Counted from the first letter of the stretch, positions 7,466-16,726 are shown. The stretch is DNA of 64,000 nucleotides from Dehalococcoidia bacterium UBA1141 (GCA_002311385.1 DCAE01000141.1:1-64000), one strand, 5' to 3'. Translations and numbers: made by a program. The notes: generated from the letters alone by a model not told the origin.

Positions 7466-9136
7466 ATGTCCGAATCCATGACTGGAAAACGTGCTCTGCT
7501 GGAGATGCTGAAGGCCGAGGGCGTGGAGTACATTTTTGGAAATCCAGGCACCAGCGAAGGTCCAATCATCGATTTGCTGGGGGATTACCCGGAATTCAAG
7601 TACATCCTTTGTCTACAGGAGAGCGTTGCCGTTGGCATGGGTGAGTCTTATGCCAGGTCCACCGGCACAGCGTCATTCGTCAGCCTTCACGTCGATAGCG
7701 GATTGGCCAACGGTATTGCGCTGATGTTGGATGCCCTTAACACCGGGACGCCCATGGTGGTGACATCGGCCAATTACGACGCCAGAAAGGTCACGGAAGT
7801 AATGACGGATTTGGCCGGCCTGGTGCGACCGGTTACCAAATGGTCGGTGGAACTGACCCTGCCCGACCAGATTCCCGGCGCAATCAGAAGAGCCTTCAAC
7901 GAGGCCAACAGCCACCCAAAGGGGCCGGTTTACGTTGGATTTAGCTCCAACGCCCTTGAGGGCACAGCGGAAATGAACATCGTTCCTTCCAGCAAGATTC
8001 ACGACTCCCCACGGCCCGATATGAAGGGCATCCAGGAAGCTACGGCGCTGTTGGTCGCGTCAAGCAAACCCATGATGATTGTGGGAGACCGGGTTTCCGA
8101 CGACGATGCCGTGAACCAAGCGATAGAGTTGGCCGAGTTGCTCGGTCTTCCGGTTTATCAGTCCCGTGGTGCTGAGGTTGCCTTCCCCACGACCCATCCC
8201 CAATTCATGGGGAACCATTCACTCCGAGTGGCCAAAGACAGAGAGATACTGCAGGAATCCGACCTGGTCTTGGCTATCGGCATGGACGCCTTGGATGAAT
8301 TGTTTTACTGGGGGGACGTGATTTTGGGTCCTGAGGTCAAATTGATACACATCGACCCAATCCCAGGCCGCGTAGGGCGGTCCGAACCCACCGATGTGGG
8401 CATCGTGTCACACTGCGGCCGGGCTATCGAAGACCTGATTGGTTCGGTCAAGCCACTCATTTCGACCGCCCTTGAAACGGAGATAAAAAATCGTGTTCAA
8501 GAGGTTGTGGCTCAGGCGATAGAAAAGAGACAAGCCTTTGACGACTCCGTGTCTGCGAAATGGAACAACCGGCCAATGACACCGGCGAGGATGATGGCGG
8601 AATTGGCCAAATCTATGCCCGCAAACGCCATAGTGGTGGATGATGCCATCAGCAACCGGGGAACTCTGCGCCACTATTTCCCTGCGTCCCACAGAGGGGA
8701 CATAAGAGGCGTTCGGGGACAGTCGATTGGCGGAGGGATCGGAGCGACCATGGGTACCCAGTGCGCCAACCCTGACAGGCCGGTTTTCGGAATCATGGGC
8801 GACGGCAGCGCCATGATGACGATTCAGGGTTTATGGACTGCGGCCAACGACAATATCCCCTGCATATTCGTGATATGCAACAACGGGATGTACCGGGTCT
8901 TGAAGGTAAACTTTGATGTTTATCAAAGGGATATTCTCCACGAATCCGAGCCTGCGGGCCGGAACCTGCCATATTCCGAATTCCCCACCCCATTTGATAT
9001 TGCTGCAATAGCCAAGAGCATGGGGGTATTTGGAGAAAGGATTTTAGAGCCTGAAGATATTGCTCCCGCCGTCCGGCGAGCTGTGGCTTCGGGAAAGCCA
9101 GCCGTGCTGGATATAGTCATTGACGGCTCGCTATAG
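7466..9136 (+). CDS. TPP-dependent decarboxylase/synthase, benzoylformate decarboxylase / acetolactate synthase-like
   Basis: 556 aa from ATG 7466 with AAGGAG 7 nt upstream. The pyrimidine-binding domain contains FGNPGTSEGP and the TPP-activating Glu in QESVAVGMGESYAR. The central domain is followed by the PP-binding domain with the metal motif GDGSAMM and its closing Asn pair in VICNNG. The domain order is that of the BFDC/ALS superfamily. Substrate unknown; being third in an operon with a HAD phosphatase and a sugar-type dehydrogenase, it may act on a 2-keto acid. The hairpin at 9148-9180 ends the operon. Confidence 0.87.
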   Translation: MSESMTGKRALLEMLKAEGVEYIFGNPGTSEGPIIDLLGDYPEFKYILCLQESVAVGMGESYARSTGTASFVSLHVDSGLANGIALMLDALNTGTPMVVTSANYDARKVTEVMTDLAGLVRPVTKWSVELTLPDQIPGAIRRAFNEANSHPKGPVYVGFSSNALEGTAEMNIVPSSKIHDSPRPDMKGIQEATALLVASSKPMMIVGDRVSDDDAVNQAIELAELLGLPVYQSRGAEVAFPTTHPQFMGNHSLRVAKDREILQESDLVLAIGMDALDELFYWGDVILGPEVKLIHIDPIPGRVGRSEPTDVGIVSHCGRAIEDLIGSVKPLISTALETEIKNRVQEVVAQAIEKRQAFDDSVSAKWNNRPMTPARMMAELAKSMPANAIVVDDAISNRGTLRHYFPASHRGDIRGVRGQSIGGGIGATMGTQCANPDRPVFGIMGDGSAMMTIQGLWTAANDNIPCIFVICNNGMYRVLKVNFDVYQRDILHESEPAGRNLPYSEFPTPFDIAAIAKSMGVFGERILEPEDIAPAVRRAVASGKPAVLDIVIDGSL

Positions 9137-9147
9137 CAGGTGCGTTA

Positions 9148-9180
9148 CCCAAAGGCCTGATTGGGCTTCAGGCTTTTGGG
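9148..9180. terminator. Strong hairpin between convergent TPP and helicase genes
   Basis: CCCAAAGGCCTGA (9148-9160) pairs with TCAGGCTTTTGGG (9168-9180) across a 7-nt loop: 13 pairs, one a G-U. It lies between convergent genes and can serve both strands. The U-tract is inside the stem rather than after it. Confidence 0.55.
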
Positions 9181-9193
9181 TTGGTTCGTTGAG

Positions 9194-10729
9194 CTAAGGG
9201 GCCTGCCTTCTGGGAGCGGACCTTACGCGTTGACGGGGGCCGGCGGGTCGTCCGTTTGATGAATTACCCGGGGATGTCCTGCCGGTAGTTCGCTTGCCAA
9301 GAAATGACGGGTTATTTCGGCTCTGATTTCCCTGGCTGGTTTTAGACCCGTTACCGCTGCTACTCTGGGCTGGCCTGCCGGTGCTACTTTGGGCTGGTCT
9401 GCCATTGCCGTTGCTTCCCTGGCCAAGCCTGCTGCCGCTACTCTGGCCGAGTCTGCTGTTATCGCTACTGTTAGCGCTTTGGCTGGGCCTGCGATTCCCA
9501 TTCCTACTTTCTCCGGGCTGGTCGTTGAACCTGCTTCTATCGTTGGTGTTGGCCTTTCTGACGGGAGTGGGACGAGGGTCGGTGAACTGGGCCTCGGGAA
9601 TGAAGTCTCCGTAGTTGAAGCCGGGAAGGCGCCGACGCTCGATTCTAGCCCCCAACTCCTTCTCTACCTCACGAATCATCGGGCCGTCCGCAGCTCCGGC
9701 CAAGGTGAAGGCTTCGCCCGTATGTTCGGCTCTGCCGGTACGACCAATACGGTGGGTGTAAGTGTCAGGCGTGCCGGGGAAATCAAAGTTAATCACGTGG
9801 GAGATTTCCGGCACATCGATGCCGTGGGCGGCAATGTCGGTGGCCACCAAGATGTCAATCTTGCCGTCGCGGAAGCCGTCCAAGGCTCGTTGGCGGGCGT
9901 TTTGTGACATATTCCCCTGAAGCGCACCCACCCGGTATGAATTCTTGGCTAGGTCCAAGGCCAGTGTCCTGGCCCGGTGTTTCGTGCGGGTAAAAACCAG
10001 CGCGCGTCCAGTGGGGGTCTGGGCCAAAATGGCCAGAAGGAGACCCTTTTTAAGAGCGTCGGGCACTGGGTAAAGGGCGTGGGAGACCGTTTTGGCCGGT
10101 GCGATTGTACCAATCTGCACCAACAACGGGTCTTTCAAGATGTCCATCGATAGGGAACGAATCTCGGCAGGCATGGTGGCCGAGAAGAAAAGAGTCTGAC
10201 GCTGTGCCGGGAGGTGGCCCAAGATGCGCCGAACGTCGGGCAAGAACCCCATGTCGCACATGGTGTCTGCTTCGTCCAATACAAGAATCTCAACGTTAGA
10301 CAGGTCGATGTCTTTTTGACTCACGTGGTCCAGCAGGCGCCCGGGACAGGCCACCACCACTTGGGCGCCGCGCCGAACACCAGCTATTTGCGGTCCTTTG
10401 CCAACCCCGCCGTAGATGGGGACGCTTTTCACCCGGAGGTGCTTTCCCAGTTCAAGGAAGGTCTGGTGGATTTGCTCAGCCAACTCCCGGGTCGGCGCAA
10501 CAATCAAGGCGCGAATGCCTTTCTTAGGTGGTGTGCTGGCCAAGTGATGGAGGATGGGGAGAGCGAAAGCTGCGGTCTTGCCGGTGCCGGTCTGGGCCAA
10601 ACCCAAGATGTCTCTGCCTGCCATGGCACCCGGAATTGCTTGTTCTTGGATTGGGGTGGGTTTGGTGAAGCCTACTGAGGTGGCTCCTGCTGAAACCTGG
10701 GGATGGAGCGAAAATTGTTCAAAACTCAC
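9194..10729 (-). CDS. rhlE: DEAD-box RNA helicase, RhlE type
   Basis: 511 aa with GTG start at 10729 behind AAGGAG. Motifs in order are the Q motif (GFTKPTPIQEQAI), Walker A AQTGTGKT, PTRELAEQ, DEAD, SAT, and in the second RecA domain ATDIAAHGID and HRIGRTGR. The helicase core ends near residue 370. The remaining about 140 residues are a low-complexity Ser/Asn/Gly/Gln/Arg tail ending in a basic stretch, typical of RNA-binding extensions. The likely role is RNA remodelling in ribosome assembly or mRNA decay at low temperature. An extended -10 lies about 105 nt upstream, and a GC hairpin is in the leader. Confidence 0.9.
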   Translation of the reverse strand: MSFEQFSLHPQVSAGATSVGFTKPTPIQEQAIPGAMAGRDILGLAQTGTGKTAAFALPILHHLASTPPKKGIRALIVAPTRELAEQIHQTFLELGKHLRVKSVPIYGGVGKGPQIAGVRRGAQVVVACPGRLLDHVSQKDIDLSNVEILVLDEADTMCDMGFLPDVRRILGHLPAQRQTLFFSATMPAEIRSLSMDILKDPLLVQIGTIAPAKTVSHALYPVPDALKKGLLLAILAQTPTGRALVFTRTKHRARTLALDLAKNSYRVGALQGNMSQNARQRALDGFRDGKIDILVATDIAAHGIDVPEISHVINFDFPGTPDTYTHRIGRTGRAEHTGEAFTLAGAADGPMIREVEKELGARIERRRLPGFNYGDFIPEAQFTDPRPTPVRKANTNDRSRFNDQPGESRNGNRRPSQSANSSDNSRLGQSSGSRLGQGSNGNGRPAQSSTGRPAQSSSGNGSKTSQGNQSRNNPSFLGKRTTGRTSPGNSSNGRPAGPRQRVRSAPRRQAP

Positions 10730-10836
10730 TGAGGTTGTTACTCCTTGACTGCATTACCGAGCCAAGTCGCAACATCAGCCCAATGGTCACGGTCAATCTA
10801 GTTTTTTCGGCGGTTCCGCCGAGTATTTATTATCGC

Positions 10837-10845
10837 ATTATAGCA
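10837..10845 (-). promoter_or_regulatory. Extended -10 (TGCTATAAT) for rhlE
   Basis: On the minus strand TGCTATAAT is a perfect extended -10. No good -35 is present, which is tolerated with the TGn extension. The predicted leader is about 100 nt and contains the GC hairpin. The same 13-mer context occurs upstream of cmk. Confidence 0.5.
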
Positions 10846-10929
10846 TGGGGTACGGCTTTTAATCATCCATACGCAGCATGCGGGATTATTCAATTTAGAG
10901 GCCGAATTTCATAAATAAAGCCTTCGTCT

Positions 10930-11005
10930 CACCGGCGTGGGCCGGTGCCCAGGAAATGATATGGTTTATGGCGCGTTCTGGATTCCGGCCTCCGCCGGAA
11001 TGACG
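10930..11005. repeat. Dispersed repeat A, copy 1 (GATTCCGG..CCGGAAT palindrome)
   Basis: The 29-nt core at 10977-11005, built on GGATTCCGGCC and GCCGGAATGACG, differs at one base from the copy at 52883-52911. A CACCGG...GGTGCCC stem at the other end is also shared in outline, so the unit is about 75 bp. It resembles palindromic repeats common in many bacterial genomes. No ORF is associated. Confidence 0.75.
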
Positions 11006-11110
11006 TTTGAGGCTGGGACGAAGTTGAAGGCCAGGTTGATGCCCCGTCTTGAAACCGGAAAGCGGTAAAACGGGGCAATTTACTCATCAAAGGCCCAACA
11101 AGGGGTGACT

Positions 11111-12766
11111 CTATCGGTCCACCCACCTGCCATAGATCGGGTATTGGCTGCAGATAAACTCGATGTATGCGGGCTGAGATGCGTCGTTGGCCTCCAACGC
11201 CCGCTTGAGGGCCGGGCCAATCTCCGATGGCTCGGTGACCCGCTCCGTGTGGTAACCCATTGCCTCAATTACCCTGGACATGTCGACCTCGTCGTATCCC
11301 AGCACCTTGTGGGTGAAGGGGTCGTGGCCGTCGCCCCAGAACCCAGGGCCGTAGCCAGCGAAACCACCGTTACTGACGTGAACGATGGTAATGCCCAGTT
11401 TCTGGCGTAGCGCGACCTCCAAGTTGCCCATCATGTATCCCAGGCCAGCCTCTCCCGTCACGGCGACGCAGTGCTTGTCCGGAGAGGAGATTTTTGCCGC
11501 AATGGTGGCAGCGAAGCTGAAACCCAATGACGATACGTTACCCCATCCTAGGAACCCTCGGGGGATCAGTGTGTCGTAAACCGTGCTGAGTTGGTCTCTC
11601 GTGTTGCCCGACTCGTGGGTAACGAAGGACTTAAGCGGGTCTAACACTTCCATCAAGCCGGCATACACCCGGTAGGGGTTGATCGGCCTGTCGGTGGAGG
11701 CCATAGCCTCCCGGTATTGAACCATGGCCGAGTCGCGGGCTGCCTTGACTTCTGCCGCTACTTTTCCGGCGGGTCGGCCATGGCCAGAAGTCTTATCCGA
11801 CAACTCCTTCACTACTGCCATGAGTGTAAATCGAGCGTCGCCAATCAATGCGGCGGCGGTGGGGTAGACCTTATTCACATGCAACTCGTCTACCGTTGCG
11901 TGGATGATTGTCTTGTTGACCGCATTGGGGATGCCGTGGCTGAACCGGCCAGGCGATAGGCTGGAGCCAATGGCGAAAATCAGGTCGCTCTTGTTTAGGT
12001 AATGATCGACTTGGTCGCCACGGACGCCCACAAATAACGGGTGGTCTTCGGGGAATGCGCCCTTGGCTTTCAGGGTGGAGATGACCGGCGCGTTGGCCAA
12101 CTCAGCCAACTGCCTCAGTTCGGCGGATGCCCCGGCGTAGATGACGCCCTCACCCACGTAAATCAGTGGGTCTTGGGCTTTGATTAGCAGTTCCACGGCG
12201 GCAGTCACGTCAGCAGGATTGGGCAGTGATTTCCAGCCTTTGACCGGGATATACGGGTCCGCCGTCTCGTCATAGAGGCCGTCAGCGTCGGGTATGGCCA
12301 ACACCACAGGTCCCGGGCTGCCGGACCTGAGCATGGTGAAAGCGCGGCGCATGAACTCATGGAGCCGCTCCGGTTTATCAACGTAACCGTACCACTTGGA
12401 GACAGATTTCAGACTTGAAGTGACATCGAACTGGCTGTTCTCGCTCTCGCCGATGGGCACACCGTCGGTGATGCACAACACCGGGGAGCCGTCCTCGAAG
12501 GCTTGGGCCATGCCAGCGAAGGCGACCTGCAGACCGGCGGCATTAACCCCGCCTTGGAAGGTGCAAACGCCGATCTTGGACCCGGCGTTTATCCGAGAGT
12601 AGGCGTCGGCCAAGGCTACGGCGTAACGGTCGTCCCTCATCATCACCATTGGAACGCCCTCTCGGCCCAAGGCATTATTGACTCTGCAAACCGGGAAGGT
12701 GGAGACCCATTCGATGCCTTCCTGTTTCAGTATTCGTCCGATTCCTGTGGCTACGTCGATGGTCAT
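11111..12766 (-). CDS. TPP-dependent enzyme, oxalyl-CoA decarboxylase/acetolactate synthase-like, with atypical active site
   Basis: 551 aa, full three-domain TPP enzyme length, ATG 12766 with AAAGGAG. At the position of the TPP-activating Glu the alignment RDDRYAVALADAYSR gives Asp (D46). The metal motif reads GEAGLGYM at about 438, in place of GDSAFGF of the oxalyl-CoA decarboxylase/HACL group, and ends in SNGG rather than NNGG. TPP and metal binding could survive with these acidic replacements, but the chemistry may differ from the family. Its neighbours are unrelated (convergent nothing, divergent DUF1800 operon). Function unassigned beyond family. Confidence 0.82.
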   Translation of the reverse strand: MTIDVATGIGRILKQEGIEWVSTFPVCRVNNALGREGVPMVMMRDDRYAVALADAYSRINAGSKIGVCTFQGGVNAAGLQVAFAGMAQAFEDGSPVLCITDGVPIGESENSQFDVTSSLKSVSKWYGYVDKPERLHEFMRRAFTMLRSGSPGPVVLAIPDADGLYDETADPYIPVKGWKSLPNPADVTAAVELLIKAQDPLIYVGEGVIYAGASAELRQLAELANAPVISTLKAKGAFPEDHPLFVGVRGDQVDHYLNKSDLIFAIGSSLSPGRFSHGIPNAVNKTIIHATVDELHVNKVYPTAAALIGDARFTLMAVVKELSDKTSGHGRPAGKVAAEVKAARDSAMVQYREAMASTDRPINPYRVYAGLMEVLDPLKSFVTHESGNTRDQLSTVYDTLIPRGFLGWGNVSSLGFSFAATIAAKISSPDKHCVAVTGEAGLGYMMGNLEVALRQKLGITIVHVSNGGFAGYGPGFWGDGHDPFTHKVLGYDEVDMSRVIEAMGYHTERVTEPSEIGPALKRALEANDASQPAYIEFICSQYPIYGRWVDR

Positions 12767-12946
12767 AGGTGTCTCCTTTAATTTATTTTAAGCAAGTTGT
12801 TTTGGCCCATGCCGGTTATACCGCGCCTAAAGCATAAGGCGAGCATGAGGCGAAAAATGGTCCACTACTTCAGAGCGACTATATATTACTATGAATTTGG
12901 AGCCGGGAATCGCGAATTAGGCAGATTCACAAGCGCGAATAGCTTC

Positions 12947-12975
12947 TTGACGCTGATTGGAGGAATCAATATAGT
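12947..12975 (+). promoter_or_regulatory. Sigma70-like promoter for the DUF1800-NHL-DUF1501 operon
   Basis: TTGACG (12947-12952), 17-nt spacer, TATAGT (12970-12975), 80 nt before the DUF1800 ATG. Confidence 0.5.
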
Positions 12976-13055
12976 CTCGATTGCCAGGGTGTTAAACCGT
13001 TGCTGTGAATCCCGTTGGCACTAATGGGTGCTGAGGACTCATCAAGGAGGCTTAT

Positions 13056-14432
13056 ATGTCGGCTGGTAACGACATCGCATTGTTTGCCCACCTGATGCGC
13101 CGCGCAGGTTTTGGCGTGAATCGGGACGAGCTTGAGGCTCTCATGGTCAAGGGCTATGAGGCCACGGTGGAGGAACTGCTGCATCCCGTTGACGATGCCT
13201 ACCTCGAGCGGGATGTGGTGGACCGCTATTTTATTGAGATTGAAGACCAGCGTCAGGCGACATCGGCCAGCGGCTGGTGGCTTTACCGGATGATTAACAC
13301 CAAGAGTCCTCTGCAGGAAAAGATGACGCTGTTCTGGCACGGACTTTTCGCCACGGCCTGGGAAAAAATAGTGAATGGGCGAGCCGTGTCCGGGCAGATC
13401 GATATGTTCCGCCGCAATTGCCTGGGCGATTTGACCACAATGCTCCTTGAACTGTCCCGAGACCCGGCCATGATTCTCTGGCTGGACAACGATACCAACC
13501 ATAAGGACGCTCCCAACGAGAATTACGGCCGGGAGCTATTGGAGCTTTTCTCGATGGGTGTCGGCAATTACACGGAGGAGGACGTCAAGGCGTGCACTCG
13601 GGCATTCACCGGTTGGACCATTTCAAATCTGATTCCCCGCTACCCTTGGGGTGCCTTCCCCTTGGAGTTCGAATACCGAGACCATGACCACGACGACGGT
13701 GAAAAGGAGTTTTTGGGGGAGACCGGACGGTTCAACGGTGAGGACATCATCGACATCATAGTGCGTCAGCCAGCCACGGCGCGGTTCATCGCAAGCAAGC
13801 TGTACAATTTCTTCGTGTCCGATGATCAGCCTCCGGAAGAGGCTATCAAATCCCTGTCAGATAGCTATCTGCAGTCCGGCTTCGACATCAAGACGGTGAT
13901 GAGGGTCTTGCTGAATTCCCAGTTCTTCAAAGAAGCCCGGTTCGCCAAAGTCAAAAGCCCGGTGGAACTGGTTGCGGGAGTCCTGCGCTTGGTCGGAGAA
14001 TTCAACGAAATCAAACCCGGCTTGATGGATGCTGCTATGGAGAGCGCCTACATGGGCCAGGAATTGCTCAACCCTCCCACAGTCGAAGGATGGCACACCG
14101 GGAAAGAGTGGATCGACAGCGGGTCGCTGGTTGGTCGAATAAACTTCGCCTCCAACCAAGTGGGCAATATAGACAATCCGGGCGTCCAGTCTATTATCCG
14201 GTGCCTCGCCGACCGCGGGTCATCGTTGGCGCCGGATGAGTTGGTGGACAGTTGTTTGGAGTTGGTAGGCCCGCTGGTCGTGGCGGAAAAGACCCGGCGC
14301 ACTCTGCTGAACCTGGCTCGCGGAAGCGGTGATCTTGCCACCGAGACAGAGGAACAGAGAGCAGAACTGGCCCAGAGAGTTGGCGAAATGTTACAACTCA
14401 TCGTCGCTACCAGGGAATTTCAGTTCGCTTAA
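13056..14432 (+). CDS. DUF1800 family protein
   Basis: 458 aa, ATG 13056 with AAGGAGG. Family hallmarks are visible: HLMRRAGFGVNRDEL at the N terminus, the FWHGLFAT segment, and the NYGRELLELFSMG followed by CTRAFTGW block in the middle. DUF1800 genes are nearly always beside DUF1501 genes, as here two genes downstream. The pair is widespread in Planctomycetota, Proteobacteria and Chloroflexota; its function is not established, though links to extracellular material or storage granules have been proposed. No secretion signal is visible. First gene of a three-gene operon. Confidence 0.93.
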   Translation: MSAGNDIALFAHLMRRAGFGVNRDELEALMVKGYEATVEELLHPVDDAYLERDVVDRYFIEIEDQRQATSASGWWLYRMINTKSPLQEKMTLFWHGLFATAWEKIVNGRAVSGQIDMFRRNCLGDLTTMLLELSRDPAMILWLDNDTNHKDAPNENYGRELLELFSMGVGNYTEEDVKACTRAFTGWTISNLIPRYPWGAFPLEFEYRDHDHDDGEKEFLGETGRFNGEDIIDIIVRQPATARFIASKLYNFFVSDDQPPEEAIKSLSDSYLQSGFDIKTVMRVLLNSQFFKEARFAKVKSPVELVAGVLRLVGEFNEIKPGLMDAAMESAYMGQELLNPPTVEGWHTGKEWIDSGSLVGRINFASNQVGNIDNPGVQSIIRCLADRGSSLAPDELVDSCLELVGPLVVAEKTRRTLLNLARGSGDLATETEEQRAELAQRVGEMLQLIVATREFQFA

Positions 14433-14513
14433 ATCAGAGGTTTCCGGACTTAGCCGTCGAACCTTACCGGTTGGAACAACCACAACTCAAAGGCGCCCCT
14501 AGGATCAGATAGC

Positions 14514-15521
14514 ATGACAACACAGCCGGTTAGCACTAGAAAGTACGAGTACAGCCACACTGTCGGCATTGACGACTTCTCCGGTCGCAGCTTTCGATAC
14601 GCCGTGGACCTTGCCTTGGGCCAAGGCGGTGTGCTCTACGTTTTGCAGCGTGGCGTAGCGATGCAACGCAACCTGGGAGTGAAAATCTGTAGCGTGGATG
14701 AGGAGTATCTCGGGGAATTCGGAGTGTATGGCACCGGGCAAGGCGAGTGGACGTGGCCAGCAGGAATCGCCACTGATTCCCAAGAGCGAGTGTACGTTAG
14801 CGACGAGTGGAACCAACGAATCTCGGTCTTTGACAGCAAGGGCGTTTTTCTGAAGGAGTGGGGCGAATTTGGCGCTGGTCCAGGGCAGATGAATAGACCC
14901 TCTGGGCTTGCCTTCGACCCTCAAGGCCACGTGTTGATTGTGGACACTTTGAACCACCGGATCCAAAGATTCACCAAGGACGGAGAATATATAGACGGTT
15001 GGGGCGGATACGGAGAGGGTCCGGGCCGGTTCAACATGCCTTGGGGTATTGCCGTTAGCTCGGATGGCGAAGTATTTGTCTCAGACTGGCGCAATGACCG
15101 AGTCCAGAAATTTGGCTCCGGCGGTCAATTCATTGGTGAGTGGGGACACTCAGGCAAGGGCCAGGGAGAGTTTGACCGGCCTGTCGGAATCGCCGTGGAC
15201 CAGTCAGGTGACGTATATGTGGTGGACAGCCACAATCACCGGATTCAAATATTCGACGGCGATGGCGGGTACCTGGCCCAGTTGACCGGAGATTCCACCA
15301 TGTCAACTTGGGGGGAGCAACTGATGGCCGCTAATCCCCTGATGGTGGAGCAGCGTCGGGTCGCCAAAGACTTGGACCGGGAAAAAGGATTCTGGAACCC
15401 CCGAGGCATCTGCGTAGACGACCAAGGCCGAATCATCGTGGTCGACTCGGGCCGAGGGCGTCTCCAGGTTTATCGGAAACTTCATGATATTGAGACGGCC
15501 AAATCAGGAGCGAAGGGATGA
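14514..15521 (+). CDS. NHL-repeat beta-propeller protein
   Basis: 335 aa. Five to six NHL repeats are seen, each a G-x-A-x-D-x2-G-x-V-Y/F-V-x-D pattern followed by N-x-R-I-Q-x-F, for example GIAVDQSGDVYVVDSHNHRI. Repeats run from about residue 50 to 260 and a last one at about 300. Such propellers bind proteins, ligands or nucleic acid and have no fixed activity. No signal peptide is seen. The stop overlaps the next start (ATGA at 15518-15521), which indicates translational coupling to the DUF1501 gene. A G-rich, repetitive W-G-x-x-G motif (EWGEFGAGPGQMNRP) separates the blades. Confidence 0.9.
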   Translation: MTTQPVSTRKYEYSHTVGIDDFSGRSFRYAVDLALGQGGVLYVLQRGVAMQRNLGVKICSVDEEYLGEFGVYGTGQGEWTWPAGIATDSQERVYVSDEWNQRISVFDSKGVFLKEWGEFGAGPGQMNRPSGLAFDPQGHVLIVDTLNHRIQRFTKDGEYIDGWGGYGEGPGRFNMPWGIAVSSDGEVFVSDWRNDRVQKFGSGGQFIGEWGHSGKGQGEFDRPVGIAVDQSGDVYVVDSHNHRIQIFDGDGGYLAQLTGDSTMSTWGEQLMAANPLMVEQRRVAKDLDREKGFWNPRGICVDDQGRIIVVDSGRGRLQVYRKLHDIETAKSGAKG

Positions 15522-16645
15522 CGTCGACTCACAGGGACCCGATACTGGTTGTGCTCCAATTAACCGGAGGCAACGACTATCTAAACACCATAGTTCCCTA
15601 TGACAACCCGATTTACTACGAAAATCGGCCGAGCTTGGGCATCCCGGTCGAGGACGTTATGCCTATAAACGGAGATTTCGGGTTTAACCCTGCCATGAAG
15701 CCTATCTGGGATTTGTACAACCAAGGTAAAGTTGCGGTGATTAACGGGATTGGATACCCCAACCCCAACCGTTCCCACTTCCGCTCCATGGACATCTGGC
15801 ACACCTGTGAGCCGGACCAGGTTGGCACTGAGGGTTGGCTGGGACGGGTCATCAGGGACTTGGACCCCAACGGTGAAAATGTTCTTACAGGCGTGAATTT
15901 TGGACGCGGACTACCACGGTCAATGGCATTGCCGGGAATCCCGGTCGCATCGGTGTCCGATCTGGAAACCTATGGCGTGTTGACCGGTATCAAAACTCAG
16001 CCAAGGCGGGATCAGGCCCTTGACGCCTTTGCCGAGATGTATGCGCCCGCAGTGGGAACGGGCCCAGTGATGGATTACCTGGGACAGACGGGGCTAGAGG
16101 CGCTCAAAGGCGCAGACATATTGAGTACCGCACCCCAGAAATATCATTCTACGGTGGAGTATTCGGATAGCCCAATCGGCCGGAACCTGCAAGGAATCGC
16201 CAAGGTGCTGTTGGCCGACTTAGGAACACGAATTTTCAACACTCAGCACATCGGCTACGACACCCATGCCAACCAGGGTTTGTATCACCTTAAATTGTGG
16301 ACGGACCTCTCCCAGGCCATCACCGATTTTTATGACGACCTGAGGGAACACAATGCCGCCGAAAACGTGTTGATGTTTGTTTTCTCGGAGTTCGGACGGA
16401 GGGTCCGCGACAATGGCGCCGGTACCGACCACGGTTCAGGTGGGGTGGCTTTTGCCATCGGCGATGCGGTCAAGGGCGGCATGTACGGCGAGTACCCGTC
16501 GCTGAAGGCCGAGGACTTGCTGGAGGGCGACCTGCGGTTCAATTTCGACTACCGGGGTGCATACGGGACTTTGGCCGAGAAGTGGCTCGGCTTGGACGCC
16601 GTTCCAATCGTTGGCGGCAACTTCGAGCAACTGGACTTTTTGTAG
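15518..16645 (+). CDS. DUF1501 family protein
   Basis: 375 aa, complete. It begins with a short tail, then VVLQLTGGNDYLNTIVPY, NPNRSHFRSMDIWHT, and toward the end FVFSEFGRRV and TDHGSGGVAFAIG, which correspond to the metal-site region of this alkaline-phosphatase-fold family. Translationally coupled by a 4-nt overlap to the NHL gene and in an operon with DUF1800. It is a close paralogue of the gene at the left window edge, 14 kb away and on the opposite strand. Confidence 0.93.
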   Translation: MTSTHRDPILVVLQLTGGNDYLNTIVPYDNPIYYENRPSLGIPVEDVMPINGDFGFNPAMKPIWDLYNQGKVAVINGIGYPNPNRSHFRSMDIWHTCEPDQVGTEGWLGRVIRDLDPNGENVLTGVNFGRGLPRSMALPGIPVASVSDLETYGVLTGIKTQPRRDQALDAFAEMYAPAVGTGPVMDYLGQTGLEALKGADILSTAPQKYHSTVEYSDSPIGRNLQGIAKVLLADLGTRIFNTQHIGYDTHANQGLYHLKLWTDLSQAITDFYDDLREHNAAENVLMFVFSEFGRRVRDNGAGTDHGSGGVAFAIGDAVKGGMYGEYPSLKAEDLLEGDLRFNFDYRGAYGTLAEKWLGLDAVPIVGGNFEQLDFL

Positions 16646-16696
16646 CCCGTCCTCTTGGTTTGATTGTCACCGAGCTATGCTGGGGTAAGTTGGTTA

Positions 16697-16726
16697 TTGA
16701 CCCTCATATAGACGTGCATGTACAAT
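16697..16726 (+). promoter_or_regulatory. Sigma70-like promoter in the dcd leader region
   Basis: TTGACC (16697-16702), 18-nt spacer, TACAAT (16721-16726). A transcript would start near 16733 and meet the terminator at 16769-16798 after about 40 nt. Confidence 0.45.

Larger units (their letters stand above)
10730..11110. other. 381-nt intergenic region: promoter, hairpins and a dispersed repeat
   Basis: It holds the rhlE extended -10, a 7-bp hairpin TCGGCGG/CCGCCGA at 10807-10822 in the rhlE leader, the dispersed repeat at 10930-11005, and a second hairpin TGCCCCGT/ACGGGGCA at 11040-11077 just past the end of the minus-strand TPP gene. No protein gene is supported here. Confidence 0.7.

Noticed and set aside
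10929..11126. Small protein in the gap near repeat A
   Set aside because: The translation (SFRRRPESR) is the typical spurious product of this palindromic repeat.
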